The position numbers were made by a program, and so were the translations under genes. 64,000 bases of DNA from Anolis sagrei (lineage: Eukaryota > Chordata > Lepidosauria > Squamata > Anolidae): the NCBI RefSeq assembly GCF_037176765.1, contig NC_090023.1, forward strand, positions 26,175,366 through 26,239,365, read 5' to 3'. The notes beneath the pieces were generated by a model. It searched no databases. It worked only from the letters and a program-made list of their open reading frames with translations, and was not told the DNA's origin. This document shows, in pieces, positions 1-8,830 of this stretch (positions are counted from its first letter, which is position 1; every line of letters begins with the position of its first letter).

Positions 1-178
1 TTGTAATGTTTTTAAATGTTTTAATGCAATTTAACTTTTTTAAAAAAATCATTTAAATGTTTTTAATCATGTTTTGTTATTAAGGCATTGAATTATTGCC
101 ATCTTGATTCCCCTTTGGTGAGAAAGTTGGGATATAAATATAGTAAGTAAACAAACAAATAAATAATAAAATAAACTA
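1..178 (+). repeat. LINE/SINE 3' tail in RAB39A intron
   Basis: AT-rich sequence ending in the family-typical run 'ggcattgaat ... ttggtgagaaag ... gatataaatata', followed by short A/T repeats near 150-178. This matches the L2-like 3' tail seen many times in the window. The head of the element lies outside the window. 179-371 is otherwise plain intron. Confidence 0.5.
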
Positions 179-371
179 TTTCAAAAAAAAAACCCTTTAC
201 AACATCTTTCTTTACTATAGTGCAGGTACAAAGATTTGTAGGTACAAATATAGATATATAAAGTAATGCCAATTTGTCACCGCATCTTTCTGATTCTGTT
301 ATGGAGTTGTTCTATTTTAATGAAATATACCCCATTTGAATTTCTCTTGTCTCTCTCATTTGCTGTGGCAG

Positions 372-798
372 ATCGATCACACGCTCCTATTACCGCAATT
401 CGGTGGGAGGCTTGCTGGTGTTTGACATCACAAATCGGTCTTCATTTGAACATGTGTACGACTGGCTGGATGAAGGTAAAATGCACGCAGAGCCCTTCCA
501 GATTGTGTTCATCTTGGTGGGACACAAATGCGACCTGGAGACAGAACGTCAAGTGACGAGAGAGGAAGCAGAAGAGCTGGCGTCCGACTGCGGCATGAGA
601 TACATCGAAACATCTGCCAAAGATGCCATCAACGTCGAAGAGTCTTTTATGATCCTCACAAGAGATATCTACGAACTCGTGAAGAAAGGAGAGATTTCAG
701 TGCGGGATGGATGGGAAGGGGTGAAAAGTGGCTTTGTTCCCAACATTGTGCATTCCTCGGAGGAAGCTGACTTGCTTGGAGACCAATGTACCTGCTAA
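372..798 (+). CDS. RAB39A: RAB39A, terminal coding exon (partial gene)
   Basis: C-terminal two thirds of a Rab-family small GTPase. RAB39A acts in endosome/lysosome and autophagic trafficking (family knowledge). The exon starts after a CAG acceptor at 369-371. The first base completes a split Arg codon, then the reading runs through the conserved SITRSYYRNSVGG segment that follows the switch-II region. The guanine-specificity motif GHKCD and the ETSAK motif are intact. The Rab39-type tail (GWEGVKSGFVPN, HSSEE) leads to a C-terminal Cys-Thr-Cys, a CXC double-geranylgeranylation signal. Stop TAA is at 796-798. The exon supplies about 141 residues; the P-loop and switch I are in an upstream exon outside the window. 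RAB39B is the nearest paralogue, but the CUL5 neighbour and the sequence favour RAB39A. Confidence 0.93.
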
Positions 799-1429
799 AC
801 TGCGTGCATGCCAAAGTACCATATAGTATGTATCAAGTGTTTGGGGTATGTGGTCTGTGCATCTGAAAGATTACGTGTGAAGGTGCATTAGATCATGGAT
901 CAAGAATGTATGGCTCCTGAGCTTGCCATAGCTCCTGAGATACTTAAGTGTGGTTCATATAAGGATTTTGAGATTCTCAGTCCTTGCTTAAAAAGCAAAA
1001 CAAGCTTTCAGTACAAAACATGGATTGGGTTGAGGGCAGATAAAGACAAGAGAGGTGCAGGTTCAAAAAAAAAGTCTGCATTCTTTGTTTCTAATGTTTT
1101 GTGAAGTTTTTTCCAAGGTTTTGTAAAGGCTGATTCAGGTTTATTCAGTCTTCTTTGCTGATAACTTTTTGGAATGCTTAAATTGTGAATGTTGTGCATA
1201 ATGTGGCATGCTCACCACCCGTGTGCATGAAAATGATGTGCAAATTATAAAAAATTGCATGCAGCAAAGAACATGCAGTTCTGCAAAGGTTGTTTGTTCT
1301 GAAAATTTCATAAAATTCTCACTTCTCCCATCTTACATATCGAAAGATGGGACCATCGACTCTGCTTGAGATCATAGTGGTCCACACAACCACACAAAAA
1401 TGTTAAATGTTATGTTGCATTTCATAATA

Positions 1430-2196
1430 CAGTAGATTCTCAAGTAATTGGAACTCAAGTATCTGGAATTCTCAAGCAACCAGCAACCCCCCCCCCCCCA
1501 CCCAAAACAGCAAACTGCAAAGCTGTTTTCATAACATATACACTTTATATATGCCCTTTATTTATTTTCCGCCCTTCTCCCCTAGGGAACTCAGGCGAAT
1601 TACGGTATTACATATATAGGCGGCAACCATTCAATGCCTTTACAATTGTATACAATGAGACACACAAACACAAAAAAAGGCAGAGACTTCTCCTTTCATT
1701 CCCGGCTTCTGGAGGCAGTGCTCATTTCTGGCTCTGAGGAGGTGCTTTCTCAATTTTCATGTGTTGTCACTTCCTGGGTATGTGGCCAGCAAGATTGCTT
1801 AGAGCATCTCTTTGCTTTTCCCCACTGAAGCAGTACCTACTCACATTTGCATGTTTTTGAACTGCTAGGTTGGCAAGAACTGGAGCTGACAGACAGGGGC
1901 TCATCCCGTCTCGCGGATTTGAACAGCCAACCTTCAGGTCAGCAGTTCAGCAGCACAAAGGTTTAACCCATTGTGCCACTGCAGCTCCATAATACATTAA
2001 AACTGTATGCTATTCATTTAAATGTTGTCTTCATCTGCTTTTAATTACTGTAGTTCAATATTAATATCAAGTCAATACAGACTGTATGATACATTGTGAG
2101 GTATAGTATTAGTTATGGCTATTTTTAATAGTCACTCTTCAAGTTGCCATATACTACATGTATCCGGTAGGGTGCTGGTTAACAGAGAGTCTACTG
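1430..2196. mobile_element. Pogo/Tigger-like DNA transposon with SINE inside
   Basis: Terminal inverted repeats: the left end reads cagtagattctcaag and the right end reads the complement of cagtagactctctg. Both ends abut TA, the target duplication of Tc1/mariner/pogo elements. There is no transposase. A minus-strand SINE fills about 1555-1988. Confidence 0.6.
1555..1988 (-). mobile_element. tRNA-headed SINE with L2-like tail
   Basis: Read on the minus strand it starts with a tRNA-like head (box-B-like ggttcaaatc equivalent near 1920), passes a middle region with aaacatgcaaatgtgagtag, and ends in a L2-type tail (ggcattgaatg; ctagggga). The same family recurs at 3061-3572 and 38545-38965. Confidence 0.7.
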
Positions 2197-3038
2197 TATT
2201 AGTATTACATTGTGCTGTATTTGTATTCCATTGAATTGAGAACGTAGTTTTTCGCAGCAACTAGAACTGATTTCTCCACAGCAGAACTTTTTCCACTCAT
2301 GACCTTTTGCTGCCTGAGAAATGTTTATTTGACCCACGATATGTAGGTAAATAAAATTGGTATATAATTAAATATTTACTGATAATCAATCAGCATTTGC
2401 AAGGCTTGCTAAGCAGGATGATTTTCCTTTTTGTGGAGTACGGCTGAAGCATTTTTTTTTGCAGAGTTCACTGTAAATACTGCACGTTGTAGCAAACAGA
2501 TATGTGTAAATGGGTGGCATTCAGAAACCCTTTAGTGTTGCCACATTTTTCATTACCCCAACATTGAGTTGAGGGAGACCCCATGTGTTTTAAGAAGTAG
2601 TGGTCCACAACATATATCTGCAAATTGTTGCCTTCAAGATAATTTGGACTATACTCCCATCAAATCGAGGAAGGTTGAGACATTGTATGAGTGTTATTTG
2701 AAAGTTTAAAAACTGTGATGAAAGGTAGTATGAAAATAAGACTTTTCCCCACTTCCTCAGTAAAATAGGCTTCTTATTTTCCAATTTAAGGTAGAAACTT
2801 GTCCTCTGGACTACCTCATACAATGAAATAAGTGCTAACAAGTTATACTGAGCAGTTTTGGTATCTAGGGCTACAATAATAACTATGATTTATGCTATCA
2901 AGCCTACAAATGAGTGAGGTGTTCCTTTAGAAAAATAACTTTTCAAGCTCTGCCAACAACCCATTGCTATGTATCACATCATGGTCTATGGATGTGAATG
3001 ACAGACTTCCAGAGTGTCTAAGTTCTGGTTTCTTTAAG

Positions 3039-3772
3039 TGTACATCTACACTGTAGAATTATTATTATTATTAATAATAATAGTAATAATAATAACAACA
3101 ACACACTTTATTTATTTATATTCTGCCATCCTACCCTAGGGGACTCAGAGCAGATTACAAAATTTACATACATAGGCAAGCATTGAGTGGCTTTACAATC
3201 ATATACAATGGGGTGGACAAGCACAAACAAAGGCAGAGGCTTCTCCTTTCATTTCCGGCTTCTGGAGGCAGTGCTCATCTCTGGCTCTGGGATGATGCTT
3301 TCTCCATTTTCAAGCCGAGAAGCCTATATTGTTACCTCCTGGTCATGTGGCCGGCAAGAGTGTCTCTGCCTTTTCCCACCAAAGCAGTCCCTATGTATCT
3401 ACTCACATTTGTATGTTTTCGAACTGCTAGGTTGCAGAAGCTGGAGTTACAAATGGGAACTCACCCCATCTCGCGGATTTGAACTGCCAACCTTCAGATC
3501 AGCAATTCAGCCAACCTTCGGGTCAGCAGTTTGGCAGCACATGGGTTTAACCCATTGTGCTACCACGGCTCCTGGAATTAATGCCGTTTGACACAGCTTT
3601 AACTACCATGGCTTAGTGCTATGAATTCATGGGAGCTGTAGTTTTACACAAAGTCTTTAGCCTTCTGTGCCCAAGAGGGCTGGTGCCTCACCAAATCCCA
3701 AATCCCATTAGTATTGAGCCATGGGGGTTAAAGTGATGTTTAACTGCATTAATTCTACAGTGTAGATGCACC
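3039..3772. mobile_element. Palindromic MITE split by a SINE
   Basis: Left end tacatctacactgtagaatta and right end taattctacagtgtagatgc are inverted copies. The internal arms share the 'ccatgg...ggagctgtagtt' palindrome typical of squamate hAT-like MITEs. A SINE interrupts it at 3061-3572 with gaatta on both sides as likely target duplication. Confidence 0.6.
3061..3572 (-). mobile_element. tRNA-headed SINE with L2-like tail
   Basis: Same family as 1555-1988, minus strand. The tail ends in ATT/ATA trinucleotide repeats at 3061-3100, and the tRNA-like head is near 3470-3572. A short internal duplication of the 'ccaacctt(c)' segment is visible near 3487-3525. Confidence 0.65.
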
Positions 3773-4481
3773 CTGTGTCAGTCTTCTTTGGCAAGATTAA
3801 CTGAGAATGACTACATCTGTAGCTCAGAATATCTGGAGAAAACGAGACTGGAGAACCTTGCTTCAGACACCACCCCAAACTCAAATGCTACTTACTGGTA
3901 CGTCCTGTAAACTCACCATCTCCTATCTGGCACTTTGTTGTGTGTGTGTTTAATCTGCCACTTTGCTTTGCAAACTTGTATACTATTTTCACATAGCTAG
4001 GGCATCTCTCCAGTATGTAGACACTGCATCCATACTTTTGGTGAGTGCCTTTCACTTCCAACACAATCCATTCTTGATTACAGGAAGTTGCATATATTGA
4101 TATCAGCAACAAAGGTGCTATTAAGTAGCAAGATATTTTCTATCATACTCTTATTACCATTTTATTATCTACATGCTTTCTGGTCTTTACATTTTCAAAA
4201 AAAATTTAAATAAAGCTATGTAATGTGTACTCTATTCTGATGAGTCCTTGGTCTGATTTATGTAGCCCAAGAAGTGAATATTTCTTGAACTGGATTGAGA
4301 AAAACAATACATCTACACTCCGTTTTAGCTGCCATGGCTCAATGCTATGAAACACAAGCAGAAAGAGTGCTCATAATCAGACTTCTAGACCTAGATCACT
4401 TAGGCCCCGTCTCCATGTCACCTTTTGACATATGGAGACCTCGTGAATTTCATAGAGTTATCTTAGGCACAAAATATATAA

Positions 4482-4680
4482 GGTGCACCTACACCGTAAA
4501 ATTAATATAGACAAACTGTAATGGTTTAATGCTATGGAACCATGGGAGTTGCAGTTCTACAAGGACTCTAGCCCACTTTGCCAATAGTGCTGGTACGTAC
4601 AACTCCCATGACTCCACAGCATTGAGTCATGGCAGTTAAAATGGTAGCAAACTGCAATAATTCTACAGCGTAGGTACATT
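4482..4680. mobile_element. Palindromic MITE, same family as 3039-3772
   Basis: Ends aggtgcacctacacc and the complement of a gtacctacgctgtag-like end, with two inverted 'catgggagttg' arms around 4540-4610. A partial arm of the same family precedes it at 4305-4360. Confidence 0.55.
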
Positions 4681-4699
4681 CACAGAGGTGATTTTTGCC

Positions 4700-4930
4700 A
4701 GTTCCTTCCTTGGAAATCGATAAGGTGGGCAAAAGTCACAAATAGTTTTCAATATTTCATAACTCCTTAATTTTTTTGTTTTGTAGGTTACAATATCATA
4801 GCATCACATGGAGTACATTACATGTAAAAAAATCTAATTGGGTAAATTATATCCAATACCATGGCATCATAATAGATAGAGTAGGCCAAAAGACACAAAG
4901 GAATTTCAATATTTAATAACATACATATGA
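4700..4930. repeat. Dispersed repeat with internal near-duplicate
   Basis: Two similar segments, 'gataaggtgggcaaaagtca' near 4718 and 'gagtaggccaaaagacac' near 4879, each lead into 'ttcaatattt(c/a)ataac'. The same motif recurs on the minus strand at 8225-8262 next to the 5S-derived fragment. Family not identified. Confidence 0.4.
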
Positions 4931-4941
4931 TACATCTGTAT

Positions 4942-5040
4942 TATTGAAGGCTTTCACAGCTCGAATCACAGGGGTGTTGTGTGGTTTCCAGGCATTTTCT
5001 CCTGACTTTTCATCTGAATCTGTGGCTGGCATCTTCAGAG
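4942..5040 (-). mobile_element. Penelope-like element (PLE) terminal fragment
   Basis: Contains diverged versions of the PLE end motifs: gaaggctttcacagc, aatcacaggggtgttg, cattttctcctgac and a 'ctgtggctggcatcttcagag' run. Diverged relative to the other PLE copies here, so probably older. Confidence 0.55.
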
Positions 5041-5228
5041 GATATGTTTATTTATTTATTATTTATTTACAACATTTGTATACCGTTTTTCTCACCCCGA
5101 AGGGGACTCAAAGCGGTTTCCACATAGGTAATGGCAAAATTCAATGCCAGCACAAACAATTACAATTGTACAATTACAGTTAGACATAAATCAAATTAAA
5201 ATACATCCATAAACAGTAAAATTCTACA
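5041..5228 (-). mobile_element. Antisense L2-like LINE 3' tail
   Basis: Starts with TTTATTTATT repeats (antisense of the AAAT tail) and then the antisense of the L2-like 3' end (ccgaaggggactcaaagcgg). Confidence 0.6.
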
Positions 5229-5233
5229 GTGTA

Positions 5234-5878
5234 GATGCACCCTGTGTGTGTATATGTGTGTACATGTATATACATCTAAACATACATAAATATATGTGTA
5301 TATATGTATATGTATGTACTTGTATACACATATACACATTATACATATGTTTGTATACATGTGTGTACGTGTATATACATATACATATTATATATGTGTG
5401 TATATGTGTTTACATGTATATATTAACATTATACATATGTGTGCACATATGTGTGTACATGCATATACACATACACATTATACATGTTATGTGTGTCCAT
5501 GTACACAGATATATATATATATATACATTATACACATACATGTATATGTGTATATATGTATACATGTGTGTATATTTGTGTTTATGTGTATATACATATA
5601 AGCATACATAAATATCTACATGTGAAACATTTACACACATACATACATATACACATACATAAATGTATATATGTGTGTACATGTATATACATATACACAT
5701 ACATAAATACATGTGTGCATGTATATACATACACACATTATACATATATGTGTATACATGTGTATAATGTACATATACACATTATACATAAATGTGTGTA
5801 TATGTGTAGATGTATATACATACACTTTATACACATGTGTGTATACAAATATATGTGTGTACATGTATATACATATAC
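5234..5878. repeat. TATACATG/TGTGTA minisatellite, part 1
   Basis: Long alternating purine-pyrimidine array of degenerate units such as gtgtacatgtatatacatat and cacattatacat. Several open frames cross it, but their translations are low-complexity Tyr/Cys/His/Ile strings, so it is not coding. It resumes at 7108-7363 after two LINE insertions. Confidence 0.9.
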
Positions 5879-5889
5879 ACATTATATGC

Positions 5890-6179
5890 TTACTTACTTA
5901 CTTACTTACTTACATACATAGGCGATCCCTCGTTGTCCGAGTAGGATTGTCTTCCAAGATCGGTGTATAAGCGGTGACTGTGGAGCCCTATTCTTGATCT
6001 GAATCTTCTCCCGCAGTGAGGGCATTGGTTTCCAAGTGGAAAGTGGTCCCAGTCAGGGTTGGCTTGGCAGGCCTTCCTTTTCACATGTTTCTCTCTTTTG
6101 CCCCTTCAGATTCTACAGCACTTCTGGTCACAGCTGACCTCCAGCCAGGGCTTCCCAGTTCTCAGTGTCTATGCCAGAG
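5890..6179 (-). mobile_element. 5'-truncated RTE-like LINE with C-terminal zinc finger
   Basis: The minus strand encodes the end of a LINE ORF with a C2H2-like motif (CPHCGRRF...GLHSH) upstream of a GTAA-repeat 3' tail. It is flanked by an 11-bp target duplication, acattatatgc, at 5879-5889 and 6180-6190. A + strand relative sits at 53576-54560. Confidence 0.75.
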
Positions 6180-6196
6180 ACATTATATGCATACAG

Positions 6197-7107
6197 ATGT
6201 TGTTGTTCATTCGTTCAGTCGTCTCCGACTCTTCGTGACCTCATGGACCAGCCCACGCCAGAGCTCCCTGTTGGCCGTCACCACCCCCAGCTCCCTCAAG
6301 GTCAGTCCAGTCACTTCAAGGATGCCATCCATCCATCTTGCCCTTGGTTGGCCCCTCTTCCTTTTGCCTTCCACCTTCCCCAGCATAATTGTCTTCTCTA
6401 GGCTTTCCTGTCTCCTCATGATGTGGCCAAAGTACTTCAACTTTGTCTCTACTATCCTTCCCTCCAATGAGCAGCCGGGCTTTATTTCCTGAAATATGGA
6501 CTGGTTGGATCTTCTCGCAGTCCAAGGCACTCTCAGCACTTTCCTCCAACACCACAGCTCAAAAGCATCGATCTTCCTTCGCTCAGCCTTCCCTAAGGTC
6601 CAGCTCTCACATCCGTAGGTGACTACAGGGAATACCATGGCTTTGACTAGGCGGATCTTTGTTGCCAGTCTGATGTCTCTACTCTTTACTATTTTATCGA
6701 GACTGGACATTGCTCTCCTCCCAAGAAGTAAGCGTCTTCTGATTTCCTGGCCACAATCTGCATCTGAAGTAATCTTTGCACCTAGAAATACAAAGTCTGT
6801 CACGGCCTCCACATTTTCTCCCTCTATTTTCCAGTTGTCAATCATTCTTGTTGCCATAATCTTGGTTTTTTTGATGTTTAGCTGCAACCCGCTTTTGCGC
6901 TTTCTTCTTTCACCGTGATTAGAAGGCTCCTCAGCTCCTCCTCGCTTTCGGCCATCAGAGTGGTGTCATCTGCATATCTGAGGTTGTTAATGTTTCTTCC
7001 AGCAATTTTCACCCCAGCTTTGCATTCATCCAGCCCCGCACATCGCATGATGTGTTCTGCATACAAGTTAAAAAGGTTGGATGAGAGTATGGACCAGTAC
7101 AACCAGA
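6197..7107 (-). mobile_element. BovB (RTE) LINE, 5'-truncated
   Basis: Minus-strand translation gives the C-terminal half of the BovB reverse-transcriptase ORF: NNLRYADDTTLMAESEEEL with the catalytic ADD, then LNIKKTKIMAT, FPVVTYGCESWT, FELWCWRKVLRVPWTARRSN and a terminal KSRRRLNE. The frame changes once near 6888, where one base appears missing. The 5' end is cut off at about 7107 and the 3' end is near 6197. BovB is known for horizontal transfer between squamates and ruminants. Confidence 0.92.
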
Positions 7108-7363
7108 GATATACATGTATACACATGTACATATACACTTCATACATAAATGTGTGTATATGTATGTACATGTATATACATACACACTTTATACACATAT
7201 GTGTGTTTATACAAATATATGTGTGTACATGTATACACATATACACATTATATATGTTGTGTATATGTATGTACATGTATATACATACACACTTTATACA
7301 CATATGTGTGTTTATACAAATATATGTGTGTACATGTATACACATATACACATTATATATGTT
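7108..7363. repeat. Minisatellite part 2 with two 105-bp repeats
   Basis: Same alternating TATACATG sequence as 5234-5878. Positions 7154-7258 and 7259-7363 look like identical 105-bp units in tandem. Confidence 0.85.
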
Positions 7364-8190
7364 GCCAGTTGCGCCCGTACCTTGGGAAGTCTGACTTGGC
7401 CACGGTAGTCCACGCTCTGGTTACATCCCGGATTGATTACTGCAATGCGCTCTACGTGGGGTTGCCCTTGAAGACTGCCCGGAAGCTTCAGATGGTCCAG
7501 CGCTCGGCGGCCAGGTTGCTAACGGGAGCGGCACTCAGGGAGCATACCACTCCTCTGCTGAGCCAGCTCCACTGGCTGCCAATCCGCTACCGGGCACAAT
7601 TCAAGGTGCTGGCTTTAGCCTATAAAGCCATAAACGGTTCTGGCCCTGCTTACCTCTCCGAACGCATCTCTACCTATGAACCGACCAGAACATTAAGATC
7701 GTCTGGGGAGGCCCTGCTCTCGATCCCGTCTGCGTCACAGGCGCGCTTGGCGGGGACGAGAGACAGGGCCTTCTCAGTGGTGGCCCCTCGGCTATGGAAT
7801 GCCCTACTGGCAGACATCAGGCAGGCACCTTCGCTGCTGACGTTTCGGAGAATGGTTAAGACCTGGCTTTATGAACAAGCGTTTGGTTAAGCAGTGCAAC
7901 CAATCATAGGAAGACGGTAAATGGAACATAGGAATGGCACAAGGATTATGAAAACGGATCTGATTTCAACTGAGGCGTTATGTTATGTTTGTCTTGTTGA
8001 TCTGTCTTGTTGATTGTTAATTGTTGTGGATTGATGCTGTTGATCCTGTTTGTTGCATTGTTATGTTTTAATTGCACTGACACTGTTTGATACTTGTACC
8101 ATGTAAACCGCATTGAGTCGCCTGTCAAGGGCTGAAAAAATGCGGTATAGAAAAAAAGCAAATAAAATAAATAAATAAATAAATAAATAT
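7364..8190 (+). mobile_element. L2-clade LINE 3' end
   Basis: The + strand encodes the end of an L2/CR1-superfamily reverse-transcriptase ORF (SRIDYCNALYVGLP, LQMVQRSAARLLTG, LHWLPIRYRAQFKVL, APRLWNALLADIR), stopping at 7888-7890. About 300 bp of 3'UTR follow, with the L2-like end (gtaaaccgcattgagtcgcc) and an AAAT tail to 8190. The open frame reaches back into the minisatellite, but only the part from 7364 is LINE. Confidence 0.9.
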
Positions 8191-8252
8191 GCATATAAAT
8201 ATAAATGTGTGTTATTATGTTTAAATACTGAAACCCCGTTGTGACTTTTGGC

Positions 8253-8345
8253 CCACCTTGTGAAACATCACCTGGTCCTTCTTGGCGGCCTCCCACCCAA
8301 GTACTGACCAAGGCTGACCCTGCTTAGCTTCCAAGAGCTTAGCGA
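8253..8345 (-). pseudogene. 5S rRNA-derived fragment (3' two thirds)
   Basis: The reverse complement matches eukaryotic 5S rRNA from about nucleotide 45 onward: ggaagctaagcagggtc, cagtacttgggtgggagg and ccgcc are clearly recognisable, covering the box A/intermediate/box C promoter region. The first ~45 nt of 5S are absent, so this is not a functional gene. It may be the head of a 5S-derived SINE or a retro-pseudogene. It abuts the CUL5 CpG-rich region. Confidence 0.75.
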
Positions 8346-8529
8346 TGACGTCATCAGCGGGGAGGGAGGTTAAGGCAGAATTCTGCGAGGAAGAAGAAAA
8401 AAAGAGTGTCAGGATGACCTCCGGCCGGCAGGGGTCGCTGTGGTGGGAAGCCTCAGCGGCGCACACTCTCCCTCCCTCCCTCCCCTTCCCTCGGTGCGGC
8501 GGGGGCTTCCGGCTCTGGGGCGCCGCATC

Positions 8530-8652
8530 ATGTGGGCTCTCGCGGAGCCGGGCCGCTGCGAGACGACGGCTCTCCTGCGAAGCCTCCTCCGTGAAAGAGG
8601 CCATGAGGCGCTGAGGGGGAAAGAGGAGGCGGAAGCTAGTGCCAGCCCCTGA
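8530..8652 (+). promoter_or_regulatory. Candidate upstream ORF in CUL5 leader
   Basis: ATG at 8530 opens a 40-codon frame ending TGA at 8650-8652, upstream of and out of frame with the CUL5 start. ATG at 8603 gives ATG-AGG-CGC-TGA, and ATG-TAA at 8667-8672 is a start-stop element. Whether they are transcribed depends on the start site. Confidence 0.35.
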
Positions 8653-8806
8653 CCGAGCGGCGAAGCATGTAAAGGCAAAGGAAGAGAGGAAGCCGCCACC
8701 GCCGCCGCCGAAATCTCATCCGCCGCCGCCGCCGCCGGCCTGGTCAGGCCTCTCTTGTGCGCCTGCGCGGGCCCCCCTCCCCTTGCGTGCTGTGGAGGGG
8801 GGCAAC

Positions 8807-8830
8807 ATGGCGACGTCTAATCTCTTAAAG
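8807..8830 (+). CDS. CUL5: CUL5 coding exon 1
   Basis: ATG in strong Kozak context (aacATGG), codes MATSNLLK (residues 1-8), donor gtgaga. Phase 0. An in-frame stop (TGA 8612-8614) lies upstream, and no in-frame ATG intervenes. Confidence 0.95.

Larger units (their letters stand above)
799..4230 (+). other. Probable RAB39A 3'UTR and downstream flank
   Basis: Non-coding sequence after the RAB39A stop. Canonical AATAAA hexamers are at 2349-2354 and 4209-4214, the latter followed by a GT-rich stretch. Which one is used cannot be decided here. 799-1429 and 2197-3038 hold no gene or repeat that I recognise; two transposon composites are listed separately. Confidence 0.35.

Noticed and set aside
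403-798. RAB39A as a complete 131-residue protein from the internal ATG
   Set aside because: The reading continues upstream through SITRSYYRNSV to a CAG acceptor; the true start and P-loop are in an exon outside the window.
5246-5921. Several overlapping open frames of 80-160 codons on both strands
   Set aside because: They lie in the TATACATG minisatellite; translations are Tyr/Cys/His/Ile repeats in all frames, as expected from a stop-poor simple repeat.
7150-7890. A 246-codon + strand open frame taken as one gene
   Set aside because: The first ~70 codons are minisatellite; only the remainder is an L2 LINE ORF end. The join is accidental.
8221-8699. Open frames on both strands in the CUL5 CpG island
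   Set aside because: GC-rich DNA lacks stops; no recognisable protein motif, and they overlap the promoter and leader.
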